From contig NZ_LR732707.1 in NCBI RefSeq assembly GCF_902506555.1, forward strand, positions 1,765,138-1,829,137: a stretch of DNA of 64,000 nt, given 5' to 3'. The notes under the pieces are model-generated. The model did not search any database. It was given only the letters and a program-made list of their open reading frames with translations, and had not been told where the DNA came from. The stretch comes from Sphingorhabdus sp. 109 (lineage in GTDB: Bacteria > Pseudomonadota > Alphaproteobacteria > Sphingomonadales > Sphingomonadaceae). This document shows positions 45,035-54,652 of the stretch, piece by piece. The first letter of the stretch is position 1. Each line of letters begins with the position of its first letter. The position numbers were made by a program, and so were the translations under genes.

Positions 45035-47212
45035 CTACATCTTCCGCTGCGTCTTGCCATAGCCCATTTTCCGCGTGCCCGGTCGGCCTTCGGTGGAGCG
45101 GCCCTTGGGTTGCGCCACCTGCAGGTCGGCGGGTAGACCCAGCTCTTCCGCCTCGAGCTTGCGGATCTCGTCACGCAACCGGCCGGCTTCTTCGAATTCC
45201 AGATCCGCCGCTGCATCGCGCATCTGCTTCTCGAGGCTTTCAATATGGGCGCGCAGATTGTGGCCGACCAGAGGCTTGCTGTCGTCGTCGACCGCGCCGG
45301 TGACCATGTCCTTGGCCGTGGCATGGGCGACAATATCGCCGATATTCTTCTTGATCGACAGCGGGGTGATACCGTGTTCGAGATTATAGGCGACCTGTTT
45401 CTCGCGGCGGCGATCAGTCTCGCTGATCGCGCGCTCCATCGACCCGGTCATCCGGTCGGCATAGAGGATCACCCGGCCATCGACATTACGCGCGGCACGG
45501 CCGATGGTCTGGATCAGCGATGTCTCGCTGCGCAGGAAACCCTCCTTGTCGGCGTCCAGTATCGCGACCAATCCGCATTCCGGAATATCCAGCCCTTCGC
45601 GCAGCAGATTGATGCCGATCAGCACGTCATAGACGCCGAGCCGAAGATCGCGGATCAGTTCGATCCGCTCCAGCGTCTCGACATCGCTGTGCATATAGCG
45701 GACCTTGATTCCCGCCTCGTGCATGAATTCGGTCAGATCTTCGGCCATCCGCTTGGTCAGCGTGGTGATCAAAGTCCGATAACCCTGTTCGGCGACCTTG
45801 CGGCATTCGTTGATCACATCATCGACCTGGTCCTCGACCGGCCGGATCTCGACCGGCGGATCAATGAGCCCGGTGGGACGAATGACCTGTTCGCTGAACA
45901 CGCCGCCGGTCTGCTCCATTTCCCACGACCCCGGCGTTGCCGAGACGCTGACCGTCTGCGGTCGCATCGCGTCCCACTCGTTGAAGCGCAGCGGCCGGTT
46001 GTCAATACAACTGGGCAAGCGGAAGCCATATTCCGCGAGATTGATCTTGCGACGGTGATCGCCCTTCGACATGGCGCCGATTTGCGGCACCGTCTGGTGA
46101 CTCTCGTCGACGAACAGAAGCGCATTGTCCGGCAGATATTCGAACAGGGTCGGTGGCGGTTCGCCGGGCAGGCGCCCGGTCAGGAAGCGCGAATAATTTT
46201 CGATACCGGCGCAGCTGCCGGTGGCCGCGATCATCTCGAGATCGAAATTGGTTCTTTGCTCCAGCCGCTGATGCTCGATCAATTTGCCTTCCGCTTCCAG
46301 CTCCTTCAGCCGCTCGGCGAGCTCGAACTTGATCGCTTCCATCGCCTGTTTCATCGTCGGTCCCGGCGTGACATGGTGCGAATTGGCATAGACGCGCACC
46401 TTGTTCAGGCTCGCGCCCTTCTTGCCGGTCAGCGGATCAAATTCGACAATCTCTTCAATCTCGTCGCCGAAAAAGCTGATTCGCCAAGCCATGTCTTCAT
46501 AATGCGACGGGAAAATCTCGAGATTGTCGCCCCGCACCCGAAAGCTGCCACGGGCAAAAGCCATATCGTTGCGCTTGTACTGCAGCGCCACCAGCTTGCG
46601 GATGATATCCCGCTGGTCGACCGACTGTTCCTTCTTGAGATCAAAGACCATCGCCGAATAGGTCTCAACCGAGCCGATACCATAGAGGCAGGACACCGAC
46701 GCGACGATGATCACGTCATCGCGCTCGAGCAGAGAACGGGTGGCGCTGTGCCGCATCCGGTCAATCGCCTCGTTTACCGAGCTTTCCTTCTCGATATAGG
46801 TATCCGACCGCGCGACATAGGCTTCGGGCTGGTAATAGTCATAATAAGAGACAAAATATTCGACGGCATTTTCCGGAAAGAAATTCTTGAACTCGCCGTA
46901 CAGCTGCGCCGCCAAAATCTTGTTCGGCGCCAGAATCAGCGCCGGCCGCTGCAATTCTTCAATCACCTTGGCCATGGTGAAGGTCTTGCCCGACCCGGTG
47001 ACCCCGAGCAGCACCTGGTCGCGCTCCTCATCGCGCATGCCCTCTACCAGTTCCCGGATAGCCGTCGGCTGGTCGCCCGCCGGTTCAAAATCGCTGACCA
47101 GCTTGAAGCGTCTTCCGCCTTCCGATTTTTCCGGACGACTGGGCTTGTGCGGAACGAAATCATCCCCGGTTTCGGGTTCCGCGAGACCTCTTCTGATAAC
47201 CAATTCTGTCAT
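45035..47212 (-). CDS. uvrB: Excinuclease ABC subunit B
   Basis: The 725-residue helicase-like protein verifies damage in nucleotide excision repair. It shows Walker A GVTGSGKT, the beta-hairpin [10 protein letters not shown], the DESHQ box, and the C-terminal UVR motif ([17 protein letters not shown]) that binds UvrC. The ATG at 47212 is taken as start because MTELVIRRG leads directly into the conserved protein; the ribosome site is weak. A GTTC-N7-GCTC sequence, close to the alphaproteobacterial LexA box, lies 1-16 bases upstream. Confidence 0.95.
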   Translation of the reverse strand: MTELVIRRGLAEPETGDDFVPHKPSRPEKSEGGRRFKLVSDFEPAGDQPTAIRELVEGMRDEERDQVLLGVTGSGKTFTMAKVIEELQRPALILAPNKILAAQLYGEFKNFFPENAVEYFVSYYDYYQPEAYVARSDTYIEKESSVNEAIDRMRHSATRSLLERDDVIIVASVSCLYGIGSVETYSAMVFDLKKEQSVDQRDIIRKLVALQYKRNDMAFARGSFRVRGDNLEIFPSHYEDMAWRISFFGDEIEEIVEFDPLTGKKGASLNKVRVYANSHHVTPGPTMKQAMEAIKFELAERLKELEAEGKLIEHQRLEQRTNFDLEMIAATGSCAGIENYSRFLTGRLPGEPPPTLFEYLPDNALLFVDESHQTVPQIGAMSKGDHRRKINLAEYGFRLPSCIDNRPLRFNEWDAMRPQTVSVSATPGSWEMEQTGGVFSEQVIRPTGLIDPPVEIRPVEDQVDDVINECRKVAEQGYRTLITTLTKRMAEDLTEFMHEAGIKVRYMHSDVETLERIELIRDLRLGVYDVLIGINLLREGLDIPECGLVAILDADKEGFLRSETSLIQTIGRAARNVDGRVILYADRMTGSMERAISETDRRREKQVAYNLEHGITPLSIKKNIGDIVAHATAKDMVTGAVDDDSKPLVGHNLRAHIESLEKQMRDAAADLEFEEAGRLRDEIRKLEAEELGLPADLQVAQPKGRSTEGRPGTRKMGYGKTQRKM

Positions 47213-47213
47213 A

Positions 47214-47228
47214 GAGCCGATATGGAAC
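47214..47228 (-). promoter_or_regulatory. Near-match to an alphaproteobacterial LexA box
   Basis: On the minus strand GTTC, 7 bases and GCTC read just before the uvrB start. The LexA consensus in alphaproteobacteria is GTTC-N7-GTTC, so one base differs. SOS control of uvrB is reasonable, but a single site with a mismatch is weak. Confidence 0.25.
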
Positions 47229-47350
47229 AAAAAGGGACCAATGTCATCCCCGTTGTGGAGTTTTTGGCCCTGCGGAGAGATAGAAAATTTACATCTGTTC
47301 CACATCGTCTTAAAGTGATCGACAACGCATAATATTTAGGGGAAATTCTT

Positions 47351-47893
47351 GTGAGAAAATTACTGGTTTCGGTTGCTGTACTCGGCCTTGTCGGCGGCTG
47401 TTCGGACACGGGTGCCGACCATGACGGCGACGGCAAGATCACCGCCGAAGAAGTGGCCAAAGAAATGAATCAGGTCACGCTTGAGCCCGGCGAATGGGAA
47501 AATACCGTAGAAATCGTAGATGTCGAAATCGAGGGACTGCCGGAAGGCGTGCCGGCCGGCATCATGGACCGCATGAAGGGTCAGACCACAACAACGAAAT
47601 CCTGCATTACCAAGGAAGAAGCGGAAAATCCCGGAGCCCAGTTCTTTGCCGCGCAGGAAAAGACCAATTGCGAAGTGAAGAAATTCGACATGAGCGGCGG
47701 CGCCGTATCATCCGAAATGTCCTGCAGCAATATGGGCGGCACACCCGGCGAGATGACCATGGAAATGGATGGTCAATATGGACCGAGCAGCTATGACATG
47801 ACGATGAACATGGTCGGTGGCGGAGGCGGCATGAAAATGAACATTTCCGCCAGAAGCAACGGCAAACGCATCGGCAGCTGTCCGACCGGTTGA
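47351..47893 (+). CDS. DUF3617 lipoprotein
   Basis: The 180-residue protein has a lipoprotein signal (lipobox LVGGC, Cys 17). An EF-hand-like loop, DHDGDGKITAEEV, lies right after it, then the DUF3617 domain with LEPGEWE near its start and two Cys pairs (KSCITKEEA, TNCEVKKF; MSCSNMGG, IGSCPTG). DUF3617 proteins are common in sphingomonads and have no known role. The start codon is GTG at 47351. It diverges from uvrB. Confidence 0.78.
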   Translation: MRKLLVSVAVLGLVGGCSDTGADHDGDGKITAEEVAKEMNQVTLEPGEWENTVEIVDVEIEGLPEGVPAGIMDRMKGQTTTTKSCITKEEAENPGAQFFAAQEKTNCEVKKFDMSGGAVSSEMSCSNMGGTPGEMTMEMDGQYGPSSYDMTMNMVGGGGGMKMNISARSNGKRIGSCPTG

Positions 47894-48029
47894 TCCCGGC
47901 AAAGCCATATCCGAAGGATCGGGGCAGGAGCGCGTCGTTTCTGCCCTTTTTTGATCGGCGGCTCCAAAATCCGGCTTTGCGCTATCCGATTTGATCAGAC
48001 ATAAGGAAACAAGATACGGGGAGAAAATC

Positions 48030-49373
48030 ATGAAGCATCTATTGGCACTCGCCGCGACAACGGCTTTGATCTGGTCTGCACCGGTGGCGGCACAGAATAG
48101 TTCGCCGTCACCCGATCTCGCGGCCGCCATCGCGGCGGATTATGACAATGTGCTGCAAGCCCTGTTTATCGATTTCCACAAAAACCCGGAACTGTCCTAC
48201 AAGGAAGTTCGCACCGCCGGGATCATTGCCGGCAAATGGCGCGAAGCAGGATTTACCGTTACCGAGAAAGTCGGCGGCACCGGCGTGGTTGCGGTAATGG
48301 AAAATGGCGAGGGCCCGACCCTGATGCTGCGCGCCGATATGGACGGCCTCCCGCTCGTCGAGGATAGCGGGCTGGACTATATGTCCACGGCCAGACAGGT
48401 CAGCATCGATGGCGAGGAAAAGCCGGTGATGCACGCTTGTGGCCATGATGTGCATATCACGTCGCTGATCGGCACCGCCCGGCAAATGGCGGCGCGCAAG
48501 GATCAGTGGTCGGGCACGCTGGTGCTGATCGCACAGCCGGCCGAAGAGCGGATCGGCGGCGCCAGAATGATGATGGAGGACGGGCTCTATAGCCGTTTTC
48601 CAAAGCCGGATTTTGCCATGGCCTTCCACGTTTCGGCCGACACGCCGACCGGCAAGCTGGCACTGGGCAAAGGGATCAACTATTCCTCGTCAGACAGCGT
48701 TGATATCGTCATCCACGGGGTTGGCGCGCACGGCGCATCCCCGCATCGGGGCAAAGATCCGATCGTGATGGGCGCCGAAATCATCATGGCGCTGCAGACC
48801 ATCGTCAGCCGCGAAATCGCGCCGCTCAAACCCGCTGTGGTAACCGTTGGCTCCTTCCACAGCGGCTTCAAGCATAATATCATATCCGACAAGGCGGTGA
48901 TGCAATTGACCGTCCGTTCCGACGACGCCGAGACGCGGGCCAAATTGCTCGAAGGGATCAAGCGCATTGCGACCAATGTCGGCCGGATGAACGGCCTGCC
49001 GGAAGACCGGCTGCCCGACGTTCTGGTTTCGCGTGAGTCGACTCCGGCCACTTATAATGACGCCGAACTCACCGAACGGGTGAAGGGCGTTTTCGCCGCG
49101 CGCTTTGGTGACGATGTCTTCGACAACAAGCCGCGCGAAGGCATGGGCGCAGAGGATTTCGCCTATTTCGTCGCCCCCAATACCGATGTGCCCGGTGTCT
49201 ATTTTGCCGTCGGCGGCACGCCGCAGGCTGATTTTGACCGCGCCGCAGCGGGCGGCCCTCCGGTCCCGTCCCATCACTCGCCCTTCTTCAAGGTCGCTCC
49301 GCGCGAGTCTGTGACGCTGGGAACCGAAGCGATGACAGCAGCGGCACTGGATTATCTGTCGCCGCAAGATTGA
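48030..49373 (+). CDS. Secreted M20-family amidohydrolase
   Basis: The 447-residue enzyme is a zinc-dependent aminoacyl or indole-amide type hydrolase of the M20D group. It has a signal peptide (cleavage near PVAAQN, residue 22). Metal ligands are seen in MHACGHDVH and in the GMGAEDFAYF segment; the dimer lid has GAHGASPHRGKDP. Substrate is unknown. GGGGAGAA precedes the ATG at 48030. Its stop overlaps a TTG four bases into the following DksA-like gene. Confidence 0.87.
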   Translation: MKHLLALAATTALIWSAPVAAQNSSPSPDLAAAIAADYDNVLQALFIDFHKNPELSYKEVRTAGIIAGKWREAGFTVTEKVGGTGVVAVMENGEGPTLMLRADMDGLPLVEDSGLDYMSTARQVSIDGEEKPVMHACGHDVHITSLIGTARQMAARKDQWSGTLVLIAQPAEERIGGARMMMEDGLYSRFPKPDFAMAFHVSADTPTGKLALGKGINYSSSDSVDIVIHGVGAHGASPHRGKDPIVMGAEIIMALQTIVSREIAPLKPAVVTVGSFHSGFKHNIISDKAVMQLTVRSDDAETRAKLLEGIKRIATNVGRMNGLPEDRLPDVLVSRESTPATYNDAELTERVKGVFAARFGDDVFDNKPREGMGAEDFAYFVAPNTDVPGVYFAVGGTPQADFDRAAAGGPPVPSHHSPFFKVAPRESVTLGTEAMTAAALDYLSPQD

Positions 49374-49375
49374 CT

Positions 49376-49723
49376 GTGGCGCTTGAACTCTCAGCAACGC
49401 AAATAGACATTCTGCACAAGAGGCTGCTCGACCGGCAGACCGAGTTGAAAGCGCTGGATGCAGAAGCAGCGAGCTGGCGCAATACGGTCGAACTGGACCA
49501 GCAGAGCGTCGGCCGCCTGTCCCGAATGGACGCGATGCAACAGCAGGAAATGGCCCAGGCCGAAGCACGGCGGCGGACCAGCGATCTGGCCAGAATCGAA
49601 ATGGCGCTGAAGCGCATCGGACTGAATGAATATGGCTGGTGCACCGAGTGCGGCGATCCGGTTGCCTTTCGCCGGCTGGAAATCGATCCGGCAGCGGCGT
49701 TATGCATTGATTGCGCCCGCTGA
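49376..49723 (+). CDS. DksA/TraR-type zinc-finger protein
   Basis: The 115-residue protein has a coiled-coil start (about 5-75) and a C4 zinc finger: CTECGDPV and LCIDCAR. It is shorter than DksA and lacks the full set of acidic residues at the coiled-coil tip, so whether it acts on RNA polymerase is uncertain. GTG at 49376 is used; TTG at 49370 overlaps the previous stop (TTGA) and would add two residues. It is probably coupled to the M20 gene. Confidence 0.8.
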   Translation: MALELSATQIDILHKRLLDRQTELKALDAEAASWRNTVELDQQSVGRLSRMDAMQQQEMAQAEARRRTSDLARIEMALKRIGLNEYGWCTECGDPVAFRRLEIDPAAALCIDCAR

Positions 49724-49725
49724 TT

Positions 49726-49758
49726 GCATCGCACCTCCGGCCTGGAACAGGCCGATGC
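49726..49758 (+). other. Stem-loop after the DksA-like gene
   Basis: GCATCG (49726-49731) pairs with CGATGC (49753-49758) around an inner GGCCTG-GAA-CAGGCC hairpin (49739-49753). No T-run follows, so it is not a standard terminator. It could stabilise the 3' end of the mRNA or separate it from the tol operon. Confidence 0.4.
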
Positions 49759-49857
49759 AGGCTGCGCCGGGCCAATCGAGTCTTATTTGCGCCCAAAATG
49801 TCACCGTATCGCTTTTCACCCTTCCCCGCGCGCGGACATCTCCCTAATGTGCGGACC

Positions 49858-50322
49858 ATGGAAGCCCCCGCCGATATCAAGCCATTTGATGGCCGTTTTG
49901 TTTACGGCAAACATTATTTCGCCTGTCGCGTCTATTTCGAGGACACGGATTTCTCCGGCATAGTCTATCACGCCAATTATCTGCGCTATATGGAGCGGGC
50001 CCGGTCCGACATGCTGCGCCTGCTCGATATGGATCAGGGCGCGGCCTATGACAGCGGCGAAGGCGTTTATGCGGTGGTCGATCTGACGATGAAATATCTG
50101 TTGCCGGCGAAACTGAATGACGATCTGGTCGTTGTCAGTACGGTCGAGACGCTGCGCTCCGCCAGCGTGATCATCGACCAGAAAATCATGCGCGGCCCGG
50201 ACCAGATTACGTCAGCTTCCGTTCACGCAGCATTTCTTACGCCTGCCGGACGTCCGCGACGACAACCCAAGGCATGGACACAGGCATTTGCCAGCGTCAT
50301 GAACCAGACCGATACGAAATGA
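49858..50322 (+). CDS. ybgC: Tol-Pal associated acyl-CoA thioesterase YbgC
   Basis: The 154-residue hot-dog protein is the first gene of the Tol-Pal cluster. It shows the thioesterase signature VYFEDTDFSGIVYHANYLRY with the catalytic Asp, and KYLLPAKLNDDL. It hydrolyses short or long acyl-CoA or acyl carrier esters, with an unclear link to Tol. The ATG at 49858 is preferred to the longer upstream frame. Confidence 0.9.
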   Translation: MEAPADIKPFDGRFVYGKHYFACRVYFEDTDFSGIVYHANYLRYMERARSDMLRLLDMDQGAAYDSGEGVYAVVDLTMKYLLPAKLNDDLVVVSTVETLRSASVIIDQKIMRGPDQITSASVHAAFLTPAGRPRRQPKAWTQAFASVMNQTDTK

Positions 50323-50335
50323 AGGATAATAGATC

Positions 50336-51034
50336 TTGCTAGACCAACTTTCGCTGGGAGCGACTGCCGGAAATTTCTCTCCCCTCATGCTTTTCATGGA
50401 AGCCGATATAGTCGTCAAGGCGGTGATGATCGGTCTGTTGCTCGCGAGTATCTGGACCTGGACGATCATTGTCAGCTTCGGCATGAAAATCGGGCAAATC
50501 TCACGTAAATCGGACAAATTCGAACGCGCCTTTGACAAAACCGAAAATCTGGACAAATTTTTTGACGAATATGGCAAGTCTTCCCTGCCCAGCGCCAAGG
50601 TGTTGGCCGCCGGTGTCAGGGAATGGCGCAGATCGACGTCCAAGGCTCCGATCGACCGCGAAGGCACGCGCCAGCGGCTTGCCAGCGCAATGAACACGAC
50701 CATTGCCCGCGAAGTCGACCGGATTGCCGACCGGCTCAATTTCCTCGCGACCGTAGGTAGCGTCGCCCCCTTTGTCGGCCTGTTCGGTACGGTCTGGGGC
50801 ATCATGCGCAGCTTTTCGGCCATTGCTGCAGAACAGAACAGCTCGCTCGCGGTGGTCGCCCCGGGCATTGCCGAGGCCCTCTTCGCCACGGCCATCGGCC
50901 TGTTTGCCGCAATTCCCGCTGTCATTGCCTATAACCGTTTTTCCCACCGCCTGAACAAGCTCGAGGCCCGGATGGGCCGCTTTGCCGACGGTTTCCACGC
51001 AACGCTCAGCCGCGAACTGGAACTGGGAGACTGA
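50336..51034 (+). CDS. tolQ: TolQ, proton-channel subunit
   Basis: The 232-residue inner-membrane protein has three transmembrane helices (about 22-46, 138-160 and 170-195). The conserved stretch VGSVAPFVGLFGTVWGIM and ATAIGLFAAIPAVIAYN form the proton channel with TolR. The start codon is TTG at 50336 with AAGGA upstream. TolR begins two bases after its stop. Together TolQRA use the proton gradient for outer-membrane constriction. Confidence 0.95.
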   Translation: MLDQLSLGATAGNFSPLMLFMEADIVVKAVMIGLLLASIWTWTIIVSFGMKIGQISRKSDKFERAFDKTENLDKFFDEYGKSSLPSAKVLAAGVREWRRSTSKAPIDREGTRQRLASAMNTTIAREVDRIADRLNFLATVGSVAPFVGLFGTVWGIMRSFSAIAAEQNSSLAVVAPGIAEALFATAIGLFAAIPAVIAYNRFSHRLNKLEARMGRFADGFHATLSRELELGD

Positions 51035-51036
51035 GC

Positions 51037-51489
51037 ATGGGCATGAACATGGGATCCGGCATCGGCAGGCGCGGCAGTGGCCGCGGCCGTGCTCCGATGG
51101 CCGAGATCAACGTCACCCCCTTTGTCGACGTGATGCTGGTGCTGCTGATCATTTTCATGGTGACCGCACCGCTGCTGGTCACCGGCGTGCCTGTCGACCT
51201 GCCGGAAAGCCGCGCCAACGCCCTGGAACAGGGACAGGAACCGGTGCAGATCTCGATCGACAACGAAGGCCGTATTTTCGTCGATGACGAGGAACTGAGC
51301 CGCGGCGCGCTGGAGACAAGGCTGCGCGACATTGCCGCCGAGCAGAATCCCGAGGACCCGCGCCAGATCATGCTGCGCGGCGACAAGACGCTCGACTATG
51401 GTCTGATCATGGGCGTGATGGGCGAACTGAACCGAGCGGGACTGAACCGGGTTTCGCTGGTCACTACAGGTTCATCAGAGACGCCATAA
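51037..51489 (+). CDS. tolR: TolR
   Basis: The 150-residue ExbD/TolR protein has one transmembrane helix with the proton-carrying Asp in FVDVMLVLLIIFMV. A short cytoplasmic Gly/Arg start precedes it, and a periplasmic domain follows with PVDLPESRA and VMLRG-like IMLRGDKTLDYG. It is between tolQ and tolA, tightly spaced. Confidence 0.95.
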   Translation: MGMNMGSGIGRRGSGRGRAPMAEINVTPFVDVMLVLLIIFMVTAPLLVTGVPVDLPESRANALEQGQEPVQISIDNEGRIFVDDEELSRGALETRLRDIAAEQNPEDPRQIMLRGDKTLDYGLIMGVMGELNRAGLNRVSLVTTGSSETP

Positions 51490-51504
51490 GAGTGGACCGC
51501 TGAT

Positions 51505-52299
51505 ATGGAGAAAGCTGAAAAAATTGGCTTGGGAATAGCGGCTGCGGGTCATGTGGTCCTGTTTGGCGCGCTCTCGCTGAGCATATTGAGCAGTACCAAT
51601 GACGCGTTTCGCAACAAACCGATCGAAGTGATGATCGCCGACGAGGTGGGTCTGGAAAGCGCCGCGCCCGACCCTGTGATGGTCACTCCCGCGACCAGCG
51701 TTGCCCCGGAACTGGGCGCGCCGGAAGACAGCAGCATTGCCGCGCCGGAACCGCTGCCCGAGCCACCGAAAACCGAAGCCAATCCGACCCCGGCACCGAA
51801 ACCGGCTCCCGTCTCCCGGGAACCCCGTCGGCGCCCAGACAAACCGGCCAGCGCCGCCCCAAAGGCAGAGCCGAAACCGGTCGCCAGGCCGACCCCCCGC
51901 GGCTCGCGTCTGGGCGATGATTTCCTGAAAGGGGTAACCGATGCCCCATCGGTCAGCCGCAGCCAGAATATCGCGGCGGAACGGGCTTCGCCGGCAGCCG
52001 TCGCCTCGCTGGAGCGTGAATTGTACCGGCTAATCAAGCAGAAATGGCGTCCGCCGACGGGCGCAGACGCGGAACTGTTGCGCACCACGGTAACCGCGCG
52101 CCTCGACAGCAGCGGACAGATCATCGGCAGACCGACCGCCAGAACGACCGGCATCACACCAAGCAATCGCTCTCAGGTTGAAATCCATCAGGAGCGGGCC
52201 ATCGCTGCGGTGCAACTTGCGGCACCTTTCACGACATTCCCGGAAAAATATTATGACGAATGGAAGGTTATTGAACCTGTCCTCTATCTCGGCGTTTAG
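51505..52299 (+). CDS. tolA: TolA, energy transducer
   Basis: The 264-residue protein has an N-terminal transmembrane helix (about 9-28) and a long Pro/Ala/Lys-rich domain (about 60-150), shorter than in E. coli. The C-terminal TonB/TolA-like domain (about 165-260) has LYRLIKQKWRPP and VTARLDSSGQIIG. It would reach across the periplasm to Pal. Position between tolR and tolB makes TolA the right call over TonB. Confidence 0.9.
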   Translation: MEKAEKIGLGIAAAGHVVLFGALSLSILSSTNDAFRNKPIEVMIADEVGLESAAPDPVMVTPATSVAPELGAPEDSSIAAPEPLPEPPKTEANPTPAPKPAPVSREPRRRPDKPASAAPKAEPKPVARPTPRGSRLGDDFLKGVTDAPSVSRSQNIAAERASPAAVASLERELYRLIKQKWRPPTGADAELLRTTVTARLDSSGQIIGRPTARTTGITPSNRSQVEIHQERAIAAVQLAAPFTTFPEKYYDEWKVIEPVLYLGV

Positions 52300-52309
52300 G
52301 AGACCAGCC

Positions 52310-53650
52310 ATGCAATCACCCTCCCTCTTTTTCCGTAGCGCGATGCTCGGCATCTTCGCCAGTTTCGGGCTGACCGCATCTGCCCATGCCCAGTTGACCG
52401 TCGATGTTGATAATAGCGCTTCGGAAGAACTGGTTATCGCCGTGCCCGGACTGCCCACGCAGCAGAGCATCGACACGCCTGCCGGCAACACGGCCGAACT
52501 GGGCGGCAGGATCAGTGACGTGATCGTCACCGACCTGCGATCAAGCGGACTGTTCAAGCCGATGGGCCGCAACCAGGTTCGCGCTATCAGCTATTCGGAA
52601 GTCACGGCACCGCAATTTCCCTATTGGAACGGAACCAATGCCTCGGCCCTGATTCAGGGCTTCGTGCGGGCCAATCCCGACGGCAAGCTGACCGTGGGCT
52701 GCTATCTCTATGATGTCGCGCTGGAAACCGAACTCACCCGCCAGGGTTTTGTCGTCGAGCCGCGCGACTGGCGCCGGGCCGCACATAAATGCGCCGACAG
52801 CATCTATTCGCGCCTGAGCGGGGAATCACCGTTTTTCGACAGCCGCATCGCCTATATCGCCGAGACCGGCCCCAAGGGGAACCGGGTCAAGCGGCTGGCG
52901 ATCATGGACAGCGATGGTGCCAACCACCGGTTCATCACCAATGGCCAAGCCACGGCGCTCACCCCGCGTTTCTCGCCCGATTACAAGAGCATCGTCTATC
53001 TGAGCTTTCTCGACGGCAATCCGCGCATCTATGTCTATGACATCGGCACCGGACGGCAGCGCCTGATCACCCAGAGCACCAATCCGACCTTCGCGCCGCG
53101 CTGGTCACCGGATGGCAAGTGGATTCTCTATTCCATGGCGATTGCCGGCAATACCGACATCTACAAGGTTTCGGCAGCCGGTGGCGGCAAGCCGCAACAA
53201 CTGACCTTTTCACCGGGCATCGACATCGGTGGCAGTTTCTCGCCAGACGGTAGCCGGATCGTCTTCGAAAGCGACCGCTCGGGCAGCCAACAGCTCTATG
53301 TCATGGATGCGGACGGCGGCAATGAACGGCGCATCAGCTTTGGCGGCGGCCGCTTTGCGACGCCGGAATGGAGCCCGCGTGGCGATCTGATTGCCTTCAC
53401 CAGAATGGCTGGCAATTTCCGCATAGGCGTGATGACTCCCAGCGGCGGCGGGCAAAGGCTGCTCACCGACAGCTGGCAGGACGAAGCTCCGACATGGGCG
53501 CCCAATGGCCGGGTGATCCAGTTTTTCCGGACCACCCGCGGAACCGGCAAGACCGGCATCTGGCAGGTCGACCTGACCGGCCGCAACGAACGGCAATTGC
53601 CGACGCCTGTAGACGGATCGGACCCGGCCTGGGGTCCATTGCTGCCATAG
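52310..53650 (+). CDS. tolB: TolB, periplasmic beta-propeller
   Basis: The 446-residue periplasmic protein has a signal peptide (cleavage near ASAHAQ, residue 26), a TolB N-terminal domain (about 30-160) and a six-bladed propeller with repeats of the type SPDGKWILYSM, FSPDGSRIVFESDR and YVMDADGGNERRIS. It binds Pal and hands it to the TolQRA motor. An AGGAGA ribosome site precedes the ATG at 52310. Confidence 0.95.
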   Translation: MQSPSLFFRSAMLGIFASFGLTASAHAQLTVDVDNSASEELVIAVPGLPTQQSIDTPAGNTAELGGRISDVIVTDLRSSGLFKPMGRNQVRAISYSEVTAPQFPYWNGTNASALIQGFVRANPDGKLTVGCYLYDVALETELTRQGFVVEPRDWRRAAHKCADSIYSRLSGESPFFDSRIAYIAETGPKGNRVKRLAIMDSDGANHRFITNGQATALTPRFSPDYKSIVYLSFLDGNPRIYVYDIGTGRQRLITQSTNPTFAPRWSPDGKWILYSMAIAGNTDIYKVSAAGGGKPQQLTFSPGIDIGGSFSPDGSRIVFESDRSGSQQLYVMDADGGNERRISFGGGRFATPEWSPRGDLIAFTRMAGNFRIGVMTPSGGGQRLLTDSWQDEAPTWAPNGRVIQFFRTTRGTGKTGIWQVDLTGRNERQLPTPVDGSDPAWGPLLP

Positions 53651-53722
53651 ATTCAGTTCAAGACAAGCCACTGAAAAGAGATTATGTAACGCCCAAGGGC
53701 ACAATTGAATAGGAGCAGAATT

Positions 53723-54232
53723 ATGATCAAATATGCGACTCCCCTCCTGATTACCACCAGTCTGGTTCTGGCTGGCTGTTCGAAAAAGGCACCGGAAGAA
53801 CTGCCACCGGCACCAGTCGATACGAGCACGCCTGCACCAACGCCAACACCCTCCGGTCCGGGCTATGCACCGGGTTCCCAAGGCGACTTCCTGGCCAACA
53901 CGATGTCCGACCGGATTTTGTTTGATACCGACCGTTTCAATGTCGACTCGCAGGACCAGCTCATTCTGCAGAGCCAGGCACGTTGGCTGGCCCAACATCC
54001 CAATGCGCGGATCACAATCGAAGGCCATGCCGATGAACGCGGCACCCGAGACTATAACCTTGCGCTCGGTGAACGCCGCGCCAATGCGGCGAAAAACTAT
54101 CTCGCCTCGCTGGGCGTCAGCCCGGCCCGGATGACCACGGTCAGCTATGGCAAGGAACGTCCCGAAGCGCTCGGGTCGAACGAAAGCGCCTGGGCCCAGA
54201 ACCGCCGCGCCGTGAGTGTCGTCATCCGCTAG
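53723..54232 (+). CDS. pal: Peptidoglycan-associated lipoprotein Pal
   Basis: The 169-residue lipoprotein has lipobox VLAGC (Cys 19). A Pro/Thr linker follows and an OmpA-like domain with RITIEGHADERGTRDYNLA and SYGKERPE binds peptidoglycan. AGGAG before the ATG at 53723 supports the start. It ends the tol operon; the strong terminator at 54255-54290 follows. YbgF, its usual neighbour, is encoded elsewhere (25.1-26.0 kb). Confidence 0.95.
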   Translation: MIKYATPLLITTSLVLAGCSKKAPEELPPAPVDTSTPAPTPTPSGPGYAPGSQGDFLANTMSDRILFDTDRFNVDSQDQLILQSQARWLAQHPNARITIEGHADERGTRDYNLALGERRANAAKNYLASLGVSPARMTTVSYGKERPEALGSNESAWAQNRRAVSVVIR

Positions 54233-54254
54233 AACGGCCGAACATTGGACAAAA

Positions 54255-54290
54255 AAAAGGGCCGCTACCTGTGCAGGTAGCGGCCCTTTT
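54255..54290. terminator. Bidirectional terminator
   Basis: The hairpin has a perfect 17-bp stem (54255-54271 with 54274-54290) counting A/T flanks, a two-base centre, an A-run on the left and a T-run on the right. It ends pal on the plus strand and the DUF-like small gene at 54308 on the minus strand. Confidence 0.95.
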
Positions 54291-54307
54291 TAATGTTTGA
54301 CCGGCCT

Positions 54308-54604
54308 TTATTTCTTGGTGCCCGTCATTGCCATTTCACCAAAAGCGCCTGCTTTGACCGAACCGGCCAATTGGCCATCGGTGATCGTCGCATCGCCTTC
54401 CAGCTTCATCGGCATGGGAACGGTCATGTTCATTTCCCAGGTGATGTGATTGCCGTCAACCTTGCCATTTTCGACATCCATCGACCCCATAGCGCCGGCG
54501 TTGGTGCCGGTGAACGTGTCACCGTCGGTAACAATGGTAAATTCCGATGTCTGGTCTCCCATCGGCGATTTGGTTACGCAAGTATAAGTTCCATCAATAG
54601 ACAT
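54308..54604 (-). CDS. Small beta-rich protein of unknown function
   Basis: The 98-residue protein has no signal peptide. Its sequence, with DGTYTCVTKSPMGDQ, FTIVTDGDTFTGTN and GDATITDGQLAG, is a series of short beta strands with many Thr, Gly and Met, like a small beta-barrel or calycin-like fold. It may bind a small ligand. An AGGAGA sequence precedes the ATG. It stands alone between pal and the M16 peptidase. Confidence 0.65.
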   Translation of the reverse strand: MSIDGTYTCVTKSPMGDQTSEFTIVTDGDTFTGTNAGAMGSMDVENGKVDGNHITWEMNMTVPMPMKLEGDATITDGQLAGSVKAGAFGEMAMTGTKK

Positions 54605-54652
54605 TCCATTCTCCTTTTCATGTCAAAGCCCTGACTCTGTCGGGGCTGACGA

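Noticed and set aside
44838-45062. 74-residue frame at the end of the gap
   Set aside because: GTG start with no ribosome site, no family, and it overlaps the uvrB end; not supported.
45245-47332. 695-residue open frame on the plus strand
   Set aside because: Antisense to uvrB, with no domain and no ribosome site.
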